Source: Anaerolineae bacterium (GTDB taxonomy: Bacteria > Chloroflexota > Anaerolineae > 4572-78 > J111). From it: a stretch of 64,000 nucleotides of DNA. The notes under the pieces are model-generated. The model saw nothing but the letters and a program-made list of their open reading frames with translations. It ran no database searches and was not told the origin of the DNA. Location: NCBI GenBank assembly GCA_022071955.1, contig JAJVIM010000005.1, positions 186,001 through 250,000 on the forward strand. Direction: 5' to 3'. This document shows, piece after piece, positions 44,691 to 53,347 of the stretch. Within the stretch, counting starts at the first letter, position 1. Each line of letters opens with the position of its first letter. The position numbers were made by a program, and so were the translations under genes.

Positions 44691-45569
44691 ATGTGGCAAG
44701 ATAATTTTTTGACCTGTCTGGATCAGCAGGGCCAGAGCCGGCTGACCATCAAGCAGTACCGGCGGGCGCTGGCTCATTTTGCCCGCTGGCTGGCCCGCAG
44801 CTACGGCGAGACCTTCGACCCGGCCGCGGTCATCCCGCGCGATGTGGCCGACTGGAAGGCGCACCAGCAAACCGTCGAACGGGCCGCCCCGGCCACGATC
44901 AACCAGCGCCTGTCGGCGGTGGCCCGCTTCTTTCGCTGGGCGGTGGCCGCCGGCCAGACGCGTACCGACCCGACGACCGGCATCAAGCAGATCCGGCTTG
45001 AGCAGCGCGCGCCGGGAGCGTTGACCAAAAAGCAGACCCATCGCCTGCTGCGCCAGCTGGACAAAGAAGGCAATCTGCGCGACATCGCGCTGGTGACGCT
45101 GCTGCTGGAAACGGGGCTGCGGGTCGCCGAGGCGCTGGCCCTGACCCCGGCCGATCTGGCCTTGGGCGAGCGCAGCGGCACGGTCACGGTTCGGCGCGGC
45201 AAGGGCGGCCAGCCGCGGACGGTGCCCCTGACGGCTGAAGCCCGCCGGACGCTGCGGGCTTATCTGGACTCTATTCCGCCCATCGAGGTGACGGGCGCAG
45301 GGGTGTGGGCCGGCCAGCGGGGGATTTTGACCGACCCGGCCGGGGTCTACAAGCTGCTGAAGGGTTATGCCTTTCGGGCCGGGCTGGAGCCGGGGCTGGT
45401 CACGCCCCACATTCTCAGACACACGTTTGCCACGCGTTATCTGGAGCGCAACCCCAGCGACCTGCGCGGGCTGGCGGCGCTGTTAGGTCACCGGTCGCTG
45501 GACACGGTGATGATCTACACTCAGCCGACCGTCGAGGAACTGGCCCGCCGGCTGGAACCCAATTTATGA
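44691..45569 (+). CDS. Tyrosine recombinase (XerC/D-like integrase)
   Basis: A 292-residue recombinase with the SAM-like N-terminal domain (about 1-95) and the catalytic domain. The catalytic set is present: R144 in GLRVAEAL, the lysine in VTVRRGKGG, H240-x-x-R243 in HILRHTFA, H267 in LLGHRS and the nucleophile Y276 in VMIYTQ. It may be a phage/island integrase or a second Xer-type protein. It is outside the dif-like repeats of the 30455-41319 element and next to the defence island, so it more likely belongs to the island. Confidence 0.9.
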   Translation: MWQDNFLTCLDQQGQSRLTIKQYRRALAHFARWLARSYGETFDPAAVIPRDVADWKAHQQTVERAAPATINQRLSAVARFFRWAVAAGQTRTDPTTGIKQIRLEQRAPGALTKKQTHRLLRQLDKEGNLRDIALVTLLLETGLRVAEALALTPADLALGERSGTVTVRRGKGGQPRTVPLTAEARRTLRAYLDSIPPIEVTGAGVWAGQRGILTDPAGVYKLLKGYAFRAGLEPGLVTPHILRHTFATRYLERNPSDLRGLAALLGHRSLDTVMIYTQPTVEELARRLEPNL

Positions 45570-45626
45570 CCCCGTCATTCCCGCCCCCGGCGCTGCCGCG
45601 CCAGGGTTAACCCAGCCGCCTGACTT

Positions 45627-45658
45627 ACGCCACTCCGAGAAGAGTGGCGTTTTGTTTT
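45627..45658 (+). terminator. Intrinsic terminator after the recombinase gene
   Basis: ACGCCACT (45627-45634) and AGTGGCGT (45643-45650) with an eight-base loop, followed by TTTGTTTT. Confidence 0.85.
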
Positions 45659-45673
45659 GCCAGCGGCCGGGCC

Positions 45674-45748
45674 GGGACAACTGTCAAAATTTGACAGTTG
45701 TCCCCGGAAGGGCGTGATGAATGACGACTGTCAAAGTTTGGCAGTTGT
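45674..45748. promoter_or_regulatory. Two tandem palindromic operator-like sites
   Basis: Site 1 (centre 45689) has 15-base arms GGGACAACTGTCAAA and exact complement around one base. Site 2 (centre 45736) has arms ACGACTGTCAAA / TTTGGCAGTTGT, ten of twelve pairs. They are 47 bases apart, between the recombinase and the defence promoter. Confidence 0.7.
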
Positions 45749-45800
45749 TGGCTCGCGGTTAAGGTGACAAATGTCTTACCGAATCTATGACAAAAGTGAC

Positions 45801-45829
45801 TTAACAAAATTCACTTTATGGCGTATAAT
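45801..45829 (+). promoter_or_regulatory. Strong sigma-70-type promoter of the defence island
   Basis: TTAACA (45801-45806), 17-base spacer, perfect TATAAT (45824-45829). Confidence 0.85.
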
Positions 45830-45835
45830 TAAATG

Positions 45836-45990
45836 GCTGTTGTTTTGATACAAAAAAGGAAAAGACCCCGGAGCCGACTAAACCATCCGGGGTCTCATCT
45901 GTGTTTGTGACCAGGGTGTGTCCCGGCCGAACTTGTTGTTAGGCCTATCGTAGCATAGTTCAATCGCCCGGTCAAGGGCGATTTTTGTTT
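45836..45990 (+). ncRNA. Candidate leader RNA / attenuator of the defence operon
   Basis: Between the promoter and the helicase gene lie two hairpins: AGACCCCGGA/TCCGGGGTCT (45863-45872 and 45886-45895) and ATCGCCC/GGGCGAT (45963-45969 and 45976-45982), the latter followed by TTTTG. The second is an intrinsic terminator 26 bases before the start codon, so a short RNA of about 155 bases is predicted. No known RNA family is recognised. Confidence 0.5.
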
Positions 45991-46015
45991 TCTGACCAGG
46001 ATTTTGGAGCATTGC

Positions 46016-48871
46016 ATGACTTCGATACCAGCCTTTGTCCCCGGCAACGTGATCCAGGTTCGGCGGCGGTTGTGGCGGGTGGATGCCCGCCATGGTGACG
46101 TGCTGACCGCCACGGCCATTGACGGCCAGACCGACCAGATCCAATTCTACATTCCCTTTGAAGATATTCACCCTGGCGAATTGCCGTTGCCCTCATCCGA
46201 ACAGGTGGGGACCTGGCAGGCCCAGCAACTCTTGCTGCGCGCTTACCGGCTCAGTATGCTGCACGGTACGGCTCCGCTGCTCAGCCTGCAACGGTCGCGG
46301 GTCATTCCCAAAGATTATCAATTGGTGCCGGTGGTGATGTCACTGGAGATGCCCCGCGTCCGGCTGCTGCTGGCTGACGATGTTGGCCTAGGCAAAACCA
46401 TCGAAGCTGGCCTCATTTTGACCGAACTGCTGGTCCGCCAACTGGCCCGCCGGATACTGATTATTGTCCCGGCCAATCTGCGCGAACAGTGGCGTGAGGC
46501 GCTGGATTATTTCTTCCACATCTCGCCCCGGATTATCTCTACCCGTCATCGCCGGGAGATGGAACGGGAACTGCCGGCCGGCACGAACCCCTGGGAAGCC
46601 TACCCGGTGTTAATTACCTCGGTGGACTACGCCAAACAGCCGGCGATCAAAAACCAGATTTTGGAGGTGGCGTGGGACGCCGTGCTGGTGGATGAGGCCC
46701 ATCAGGTAGCTCGGCCACATCTGAGCAGCCCCGACCAACGGGCTAAAATGGACCGGCACGAACTGGTTGACCTGTTGGCCCCAAATGTACGCCATCTGTT
46801 ACTGCTAACCGCCACCCCGCACAATGGCTACAGTGATTCTTTTGCCAGTTTGCTCGACTTGTTGAAGGTGGATGCGGTGGACGGCCCTGCCCACGATCCG
46901 ATCATCAGTCGGGAGATTGCCCGGCGGCACGTCTGCCAGCGGCGGCGCCAGGATGTGGAAGAATGGTTTGCCGAGACGCCCGACCGCAGCCCGTTCCCGC
47001 AGCGGGATCAGGGGGAAGTCATTGTCAGCCCCAGCGCCTATGAAATGGACGCCATCCGGGCGGTGGAGGCCTATGGGGAGCGGGTGCTGCAACAGGCCGC
47101 GGCCGGCCCGGCCCGCTATCGCACACTGGCCCACTGGACGGTATTGCACCTGCACAAGCGGGCGCTGTCCAGCCCGGAGGCGCTACGCCGCTCGTTGAAA
47201 AACCGGCGGGCCGGGTTGCAGAGCCGTCTGGCGGAGCAATTGGCCGAAGCCAGCGTGACGGTGGATGTCGCCCGGGCCAATGCTCTGGATGAAGACACCG
47301 GCGAGCGGCTGGATGAGGAAGAAGCCGGTTTCCGGGTGGAACGGACGGCCTTTGGCCAGGCCGAAACCCTCAAAGCTGAACTGGCCGAACTGGAACAGGT
47401 GTTGGCCCTGGCCGAAAAGGTGACAGCCCGGCGGGATGGCAAACTGCAAAAGCTGCTCGATACGGTGCTGACCGGCCGGCTGCGGCAGCAGCCCAAGGTA
47501 GTGGTTTTTACCCGCTATTTGGACACGCTGGACTATCTGGCCGACCAGATTGGCAAAGATAATCGTTACGCCGATACCGAGGTGCTGACCATTCACGGCG
47601 GGTTGAACGAGCGGCAGCGCCGCGATGTTTTCAGCGCGTTTGACCGGGCCAAAAAAGCGGTGCTGGTGGCCACAGACGCCATCAGCGAGGGGATAAACCT
47701 GCAACACGTCTGCGCTCAGGTCATCCATTACGAACTACCCTGGAACCCCAACCGGCTGGAGCAGCGCAACGGCCGGGTAGACCGTTTTGGGCAGCGGGAG
47801 AAAACGGTTTATATCCGCACCATGGTGATGGATGAAACGCTGGATGCGACCATTCTCAAAGTGTTGGTGGAGAAGGCTGAGCAAATCCGCCGCGATTACG
47901 GTTTTTCGCCGCCTTATTTTGGCGACGAGACCAACATTATTGATTTGATCCAACAGCACGCCATCACCCTGACTCCCAAACAACTTACCCTCTTTGACGC
48001 CTTCGACTCCCTAACTGCTACCCCCCAACCCCTAACCCCGGCTGACCCCTTTGCCCCGGAGACGCTGCGGCGTATTCAGGATGAGAGTTTTTATGGCCAG
48101 ACCGAGGTCAGCCTGCCGGAAGTAGAGCAGCGGCTGCGGCAGACAGCCGAGACCATCGGCTCCCCGGCGGAGGTAGAAAAGTTTGTGTTAAGCGGTCTCA
48201 ACCGGTTTGGCTGCCGGGTGGAGGAACGCGGCGCTGATCGCTACCGGATTGCCGTCACCCATCCGGCGCTGCAAGTGGCCAGCGTGGGGACAGTGTTGGA
48301 ACAAGCCACCTTCAACGCCGAAGCGGCGCTAGATGACCCGACTCTGACTGCGTTGGATCTGGGCCACCCGCTGGTGCGCCGGCTGCTGGAACTGGTTAAA
48401 CAGGAAGCCTTTACCGGCCGCGAGCATTACGGGCGCACCGCCTATGTCGTGACACCGGCGGTCGGCGAACCAACTGCCCTGTTCCACCTGCTGGCCCGCT
48501 ATGTCGTCAACACCACCCCTACGGCCATTATTGAGGAATTGGTGCCGGTGGCTGTGCCGGTCTTTGGCAACGAGGCGCTGGCGGCAGAGGCCACCCGCCG
48601 CGTGTTGCACCCTCAACTTAGCGCCGGAACCCGTACTCAATTGGAAGTGCAGGAAGCGTTGGCCGATGCCCTGCTCAACGAGCAGCTTCCCGCTTGCTTC
48701 AACCGGGCGGTAGACGCCCGCCGCCAGGCGTTGATCACTGAGCGGGAATCGCTGCTGGCCCGGCTGCACGCCCGCCCCGGCGCTCACGAGGCGGAGTGGC
48801 TGACAGGGTTGGCGGACTTGTCACCGGGGACGTTTGATGTGCTGACCATGACCATTCTTTTTCCGGAGTAA
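46016..48871 (+). CDS. SNF2-type SF2 helicase (DrmD-like)
   Basis: A 951-residue helicase. An N-terminal beta domain (about 5-45, VIQVRRRLWRVDA) precedes the SF2 core. Walker A is DDVGLGKTIEAG (K127), the DEAH motif is VLVDEAHQ (D226-E227), and motif III is LLLTATPHNG. In the second RecA domain, VVVFTRYLDTLDYL and NPNRLEQRNGRVDRFGQ (motif VI) are clear. The C-terminal third is helical. This is the architecture of DrmD and related SNF2 proteins; DrmD precedes the adenine methyltransferase in class 1 DISARM, as it does here. ATG 46016 has GGAG six bases before; the TTG at 46004 is rejected. Confidence 0.8.
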   Translation: MTSIPAFVPGNVIQVRRRLWRVDARHGDVLTATAIDGQTDQIQFYIPFEDIHPGELPLPSSEQVGTWQAQQLLLRAYRLSMLHGTAPLLSLQRSRVIPKDYQLVPVVMSLEMPRVRLLLADDVGLGKTIEAGLILTELLVRQLARRILIIVPANLREQWREALDYFFHISPRIISTRHRREMERELPAGTNPWEAYPVLITSVDYAKQPAIKNQILEVAWDAVLVDEAHQVARPHLSSPDQRAKMDRHELVDLLAPNVRHLLLLTATPHNGYSDSFASLLDLLKVDAVDGPAHDPIISREIARRHVCQRRRQDVEEWFAETPDRSPFPQRDQGEVIVSPSAYEMDAIRAVEAYGERVLQQAAAGPARYRTLAHWTVLHLHKRALSSPEALRRSLKNRRAGLQSRLAEQLAEASVTVDVARANALDEDTGERLDEEEAGFRVERTAFGQAETLKAELAELEQVLALAEKVTARRDGKLQKLLDTVLTGRLRQQPKVVVFTRYLDTLDYLADQIGKDNRYADTEVLTIHGGLNERQRRDVFSAFDRAKKAVLVATDAISEGINLQHVCAQVIHYELPWNPNRLEQRNGRVDRFGQREKTVYIRTMVMDETLDATILKVLVEKAEQIRRDYGFSPPYFGDETNIIDLIQQHAITLTPKQLTLFDAFDSLTATPQPLTPADPFAPETLRRIQDESFYGQTEVSLPEVEQRLRQTAETIGSPAEVEKFVLSGLNRFGCRVEERGADRYRIAVTHPALQVASVGTVLEQATFNAEAALDDPTLTALDLGHPLVRRLLELVKQEAFTGREHYGRTAYVVTPAVGEPTALFHLLARYVVNTTPTAIIEELVPVAVPVFGNEALAAEATRRVLHPQLSAGTRTQLEVQEALADALLNEQLPACFNRAVDARRQALITERESLLARLHARPGAHEAEWLTGLADLSPGTFDVLTMTILFPE

Positions 48872-48874
48872 TCT

Positions 48875-51800
48875 ATGTCCCCAACCACCCACATCACCAC
48901 TTCCGGCGGTTTGATTTCGACCGCCTTCATTGAAAATATCCGGCAGCCGCAGACCAATCAACGCGGCGCGCAGCCCGATACTTACGGCCTTCTCCGGCAG
49001 GCCGTGCCGAAGTCGCCGGCGGCGCTGGAAGCGGCCATCGCCGCCAGTTGGGAGACCCTGCTGGAACGCTGGGACGCCATTGCCGCCGAGTTGCCCGCAC
49101 TGGACATTTCCCCGGCTCGCGACCGCTGGATTTTGCCCCTGCTGCGGGCGCTCGATTTTCAACCCGCCTACCAGCGCAGCGACATTGTGCTGGACGACTC
49201 CGAGGCGTTGCGCTTTAATATTTCTCACTTTGGTTGGGCAATATCCAACGATGAACGCGGAACGATGAATAAGGAACAAAAAACTCAGCCTTCATCGTTC
49301 AGCCTTCATCCTTTTTTTGCGCCTCCGCCTATTCACACCGTGGCCCCGGCCACCGACCTGGATGCCCGGCCAGCCGGGGCGAGCAACAGCCGCTCGGCCA
49401 AGGGCAAGTCGCCGCACGATATGCTGCAACTGTTTCTCAATGTCAGCCGGGCGCACCGCTGGGGGGTGCTGACCAACGGCCTGCACCTGCGACTGCTGCG
49501 TGACTATCACCACACCTACACCAAAGGTTTTGTTGAGTTTGATCTGGACAGCATTTTTGAAACCCGCAATTTTGCCGATTTTCGCGCCCTGTACCGGTTG
49601 GCCCATGCCAGCCGCTTTAGCGGCGCGGCTGCGCCCCCGGCGGACGAGGCCGCCGAGCCGGTGGAAAGCTGGGACTCCGTGCCGCTGGAAATCTTTTACC
49701 GCGACAGCCAGGCCGCCGGGGTACAGGTGGGGGCCGATTTGCAGAAGCAGGTACGGGAGGCCATCGAAACGCTGGGCAACGGTTTTCTGCACAGCGGCGG
49801 GCCGCTGCTGGCGCAACTGCAAACCGATACCACCCTTTGCCAGCAGTTTTACGCCGAACTGCTGCACCTCGTTTACCGCATCCTCTTCCTTTTATATGCC
49901 GAGCAACGGGGCATGGTCCCCCAATCCGGCGCGCCGCTCGCTGACCTGTACCGCCAGAGTTACAGCCTGACCGCCCTGCACGCCAAAGCCGAGAACGACC
50001 CGGCCAGCCCCGAAGCTTACGACCTGTGGGAAGGGTTGAAAGTCACCTTTAAAATGTTCCAGAAAGGCGCGCCGGAGTTGGGCGTTTACCGCTACAACGG
50101 CATGCTGTTTGCCGAAGACCAGACGCCGCTGTTGGACGGACTCCCTTCCCCCTCGCAGGGGGAAGGGCTGGGGATGGGGGTCTCTCTCCGCTGCCGCAAC
50201 TTCGAGCTGCTCCGCGCCATCCGCGCGTTGACGCTCATTGAGCGGGAGGGCGTGCTGCAACGCATCAGTTACGCCGATTTGAACGTGGAGGAGATTGGCG
50301 GCATCTACGAGAGTTTGCTCGATTTTGCCCCGCGCGTCACCACCGCCGCCGAAACCGTGGAAGGGCGCGAGTTGCCGCCCCACACCTTTTTTCTGGACCC
50401 GCGCGGCACTGCCCGCAAAACCAGCGGCAGCTACTACACCCACCCCTCGCTGGTGAACGCGCTGATCGAGAGCGCCCTGCTGCCGGTGCTGGCAGAGCGA
50501 CTGAAGGAAGCAGGAAGTAAGGAGACAGGAGTAAGGGGAACTGAAGAACCCCCTGCTGCTTACTCCCTGCTCCTTACTCCCGAACAACGACAGGCCGCCG
50601 AGCAAGCCATCTTACAGTTAAAGGTGTGCGACCCGGCGATGGGCAGCGGTCATTTTTTGATTGCGGCCAACAACGCCCTGGCCTTGCGACTGGCCCAAAT
50701 CCGCACCGGCGATGACTACCCCGCCGAGCGCCACCTGCGCCGCGCCCGCCGCGATGTATTGGCCCACTGCATTTACGGGGTTGACCTCAACCCGATGGCG
50801 GTGGAGCTGGCCAAAGTGTCGCTGTGGATTAACGCCGCCGTGGATGACGCCCCGCTCAGTTTTTTGGACCACCATCTGAAATGCGGCAACAGTTTGATTG
50901 GGGCCACGCCGGACCTGCTGCAAAACGGCATTCCCGACGATGCCTTTGCGCCCGTGACCGGCGATGATAACAAGGTGGCCGGCGCGGTTAAAGCGCAAAA
51001 CCGCAAAGAGCGCAAAGAGCGCGAAGCCGGGGCGCGCCAGCAGAGCTTTTGGGCGGTGACGGCCGTGTACCAGCCGAACACCGAGTCGTGGGGCGAGTTG
51101 ACCGAACTGGCCCAAACCGACCCGCAACAAGCCCGGCAAACCTACCGGCAAATGCTGGACGATGAACTGTTCCGCATGGAGAAATTTGCCGCCGACCTGT
51201 GGGCCGCCAGCTTTTTTTGGCCGCTGACCGGCGGCGGCGCGGCGGACGGCCTGTGGCCCACCGACGCCACGTTTCAACTCTTTGAGCAGGAAGGCGAGCG
51301 CATTGCCGCCCCGGCCTTCCGGGCGCGGGTGAGACAACTGGCCGAGCGCCACCGCTTTTTCCACTGGCATCTGGAATTTCCGGACGTGTTTCAGGCTGCG
51401 CCTGAAGGAATCAGGAGTCAGGAGTTAGGAATTGGCCAAAATACCACCCTAATTCCTGATTCCCAATCCCTAACCCCTACTTCCGGCTTTGATGTGGTGC
51501 TGGGCAACCCGCCGTGGGAGCGGATACAACCAGAAGTGTTAAAGTTTTTTGCAGCGGTTCGTCCAGATTTTTTGGAGTTGAACCGGTCGGATCGAGATAA
51601 AGCAATTACCGAATTAAAGAAGAGTGATCCCCAATTGTACAGAGCATGGATAGAAAAACGCCGCGAAGAACTATCGAAAACTCGATTTCTCAAGGCATCG
51701 GATCGATTCCCACTATCAACATCGAAAAATATTAATAGTTATGCCGCTTTCCAAGAGCTTGCACTGAATTTGGTATCTACTGAAGGATATTCAGGCCTTG

Positions 51801-53347
51801 TCTTACAAAGCGGGATTGCTACAGATGATATTAACAAGGAATTATTTAACTACCTCATATCATCAGAGAGATTAATTAGTCTTTTCGACTTTGAAAACCG
51901 ACAGGGCATTTTTCCTGACGTTCACAGAATGATGAAATTTTGTCTGTTGACTTGTGGTGGCAATCCACAACCTTTAAAGCCAAGTTTTTTGTTCTATGGT
52001 CAAACAATTGATGATTTAAGGCTTAACGAGAAAACTTTTTCTATGTCAAAACACGAGTTTGAATTACTGGCCCCAAATACTGGCCTGTGCCCAACTTTTC
52101 GAACCAAAACAGACGCAGAATTAGTTGTAAAGTTATACTCAAGAATCGGGGCTTTTGTGACCGATGGTGATAAGGAAGGCAATCCTTGGCACGTAGACAT
52201 TCGCCGGATTTTTTCTGGGTATTATGACAGTCAAATTCTTGGCGTCCCAAGTGAGTTTTATGAAAATGGTAACAAAGTGTTTTTTGCAGACTGGATGCCC
52301 GTTTACGAAGCAAAATTATTTCATCAATTTGATCACAGATTTGCCACATATCTTGATGTCGCAGAAAAATCTCTAAGTAAGAGACCTGAAGAATCTTTGG
52401 GCGCAAAAACAGAGCCTGATTTTGTCTCATTTACTCGAAACTGGGTTAATAAAATGGAATTTATAGGCCGGCTTAGTAGAAATGATTGGCATTCTCCTTA
52501 TTTAATCGCTTACCGTGACGTAACAAATTCGATGAATGAACGAACCTGTATTGCGTCATTTCTTCCTTACACTGCGACTGATGACACAATTAGAGTGGTT
52601 TTTGCCAGAAATGCTAATAGTCATCGTCATTGCGGATTAGTTGCCAATTTAAATTCTTTTGCTCTCGATTATGCAGCTCGAAATACCGTTGCAAGTACAC
52701 ATTTATCTGAATATCTCGCAAAACAACTTCCCGTCATCCCGCCGGAGCGCTACACCCCGGAACTGCTGGCCTTCATTGTTCCCCGCGTGCTGGAACTCAC
52801 CTACACCGCCTGGGATTTGCGCCCCTTTGCCGATGATGTCTGGGCGGAGGCAGGAAGCAGGAGTTCGGAATTAGGAGTTAGGGAAAAAGCCCCTACTTCT
52901 TACTCCTTACTCCCTACTCCCGGCGAAGCCTTTACTCCCCTGCAACAGGCCATCTTGCAGCAGTGGGCCGCCAATCGAGACGCCACCGGCGGCGGTCACG
53001 AAGGAGCCGTTCCGCCGGAATGGGCGCTTCGGAAGGCTGAAGGCGAAAGGCTGAACGATGAACCCATTCACAATTCACCATTCACCATTCACCATTCGCA
53101 ATTCCCCCACCCGCCTTTTAAGTGGGACGACGCCCGCCGCGCCCAACTCCGCGCCGATCTCGACGGATTGTACGGCCAGCTCTACGGTCTCACCCGCGAG
53201 GAGCTGGCCTACATCCTCGACACCTTCCCCATTGTCCGCCGCAAGGATGAGGCGCAGTACGGCGAATATCGCACCAAGCGGCTGGTGCTCGAGGCGTATG
53301 AGCGGGTGGGGGAGATGGGGATTGTTGATTTAGAAAGGACCGTTTAG
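48875..53347 (+). CDS. Eco57I-like adenine-specific DNA methyltransferase (DrmMI-like) with in-frame repeat insertions
   Basis: A 1490-residue N6-adenine methyltransferase. SAM-binding motif I is VCDPAMGSGHFLIA (about 584-597) and the catalytic motif IV is NPPW (878-881). FYRDSQ and LVYRILFLLYAEQRGM in the N-terminal helical part are as in PglX/DrmMI-type enzymes. It starts three bases after the helicase stop. Residues about 885-1285 (bases 51530-52735) are much AT-richer than the rest and occupy the place of the target-recognition domain. Six palindromic repeat patches lie in frame (see the repeat entries), which lengthens it relative to usual relatives. It should mark host DNA at one adenine site; restriction would come from other members. 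Confidence 0.82.
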   Translation: MSPTTHITTSGGLISTAFIENIRQPQTNQRGAQPDTYGLLRQAVPKSPAALEAAIAASWETLLERWDAIAAELPALDISPARDRWILPLLRALDFQPAYQRSDIVLDDSEALRFNISHFGWAISNDERGTMNKEQKTQPSSFSLHPFFAPPPIHTVAPATDLDARPAGASNSRSAKGKSPHDMLQLFLNVSRAHRWGVLTNGLHLRLLRDYHHTYTKGFVEFDLDSIFETRNFADFRALYRLAHASRFSGAAAPPADEAAEPVESWDSVPLEIFYRDSQAAGVQVGADLQKQVREAIETLGNGFLHSGGPLLAQLQTDTTLCQQFYAELLHLVYRILFLLYAEQRGMVPQSGAPLADLYRQSYSLTALHAKAENDPASPEAYDLWEGLKVTFKMFQKGAPELGVYRYNGMLFAEDQTPLLDGLPSPSQGEGLGMGVSLRCRNFELLRAIRALTLIEREGVLQRISYADLNVEEIGGIYESLLDFAPRVTTAAETVEGRELPPHTFFLDPRGTARKTSGSYYTHPSLVNALIESALLPVLAERLKEAGSKETGVRGTEEPPAAYSLLLTPEQRQAAEQAILQLKVCDPAMGSGHFLIAANNALALRLAQIRTGDDYPAERHLRRARRDVLAHCIYGVDLNPMAVELAKVSLWINAAVDDAPLSFLDHHLKCGNSLIGATPDLLQNGIPDDAFAPVTGDDNKVAGAVKAQNRKERKEREAGARQQSFWAVTAVYQPNTESWGELTELAQTDPQQARQTYRQMLDDELFRMEKFAADLWAASFFWPLTGGGAADGLWPTDATFQLFEQEGERIAAPAFRARVRQLAERHRFFHWHLEFPDVFQAAPEGIRSQELGIGQNTTLIPDSQSLTPTSGFDVVLGNPPWERIQPEVLKFFAAVRPDFLELNRSDRDKAITELKKSDPQLYRAWIEKRREELSKTRFLKASDRFPLSTSKNINSYAAFQELALNLVSTEGYSGLVLQSGIATDDINKELFNYLISSERLISLFDFENRQGIFPDVHRMMKFCLLTCGGNPQPLKPSFLFYGQTIDDLRLNEKTFSMSKHEFELLAPNTGLCPTFRTKTDAELVVKLYSRIGAFVTDGDKEGNPWHVDIRRIFSGYYDSQILGVPSEFYENGNKVFFADWMPVYEAKLFHQFDHRFATYLDVAEKSLSKRPEESLGAKTEPDFVSFTRNWVNKMEFIGRLSRNDWHSPYLIAYRDVTNSMNERTCIASFLPYTATDDTIRVVFARNANSHRHCGLVANLNSFALDYAARNTVASTHLSEYLAKQLPVIPPERYTPELLAFIVPRVLELTYTAWDLRPFADDVWAEAGSRSSELGVREKAPTSYSLLPTPGEAFTPLQQAILQQWAANRDATGGGHEGAVPPEWALRKAEGERLNDEPIHNSPFTIHHSQFPHPPFKWDDARRAQLRADLDGLYGQLYGLTREELAYILDTFPIVRRKDEAQYGEYRTKRLVLEAYERVGEMGIVDLERTV
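49247..49316. repeat. Palindromic heptamer-type repeat patch 1 in methyltransferase gene
   Basis: AACGATGAA/GGAACGATGAA units are followed by the complementary CCTTCATCGTTC and CCTTCATCC, in frame (residues about 125-147). Confidence 0.7.
50141..50185. repeat. Palindromic repeat patch 2 in methyltransferase gene
   Basis: CCCTTCCCCC-TCGCA-GGGGGAAGGG, then GGGGATGGGGG, in frame (residues about 423-437). Confidence 0.65.
50503..50585. repeat. Palindromic heptamer-type repeat patch 3 in methyltransferase gene
   Basis: GGAAGCA, GGAAGTA, GGAGACA, GGAGTAA units, then TTACTCC, CTGCTCC, TTACTCC units in reverse complement, in frame (residues about 544-570). Confidence 0.75.
51406..51482. repeat. Palindromic heptamer-type repeat patch 4 in methyltransferase gene
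   Basis: GGAATCA, GGAGTCA, GGAGTTA, GGAATTG units, then TAATTCC, TGATTCC, CAATCCC, TAACCCC units, in frame just before motif IV (residues about 845-869). Confidence 0.8.
52847..52921. repeat. Palindromic heptamer-type repeat patch 5 in methyltransferase gene
   Basis: GGAAGCA, GGAGTTC, GGAATTA, GGAGTTA units, then CCTACTT, CTTACTC, CTTACTC, CCTACTC units, in frame (residues about 1325-1349). Confidence 0.78.
53034..53107. repeat. Repeat patch 6 in methyltransferase gene
   Basis: GGCTGAA/GGCGAAA/GGCTGAACGATGAA, then ACAATTC, ACCATTC, ACCATTC, ACCATTC, GCAATTC heptamers, in frame (residues about 1387-1411). Confidence 0.78.

Noticed and set aside
44532-45422. 296-residue minus-strand open frame
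   Set aside because: Antisense to the tyrosine recombinase, whose catalytic residues are all in the plus frame.
45625-45807. 60-residue minus-strand open frame
   Set aside because: Runs through the tandem palindromes and the terminator; no start signals.
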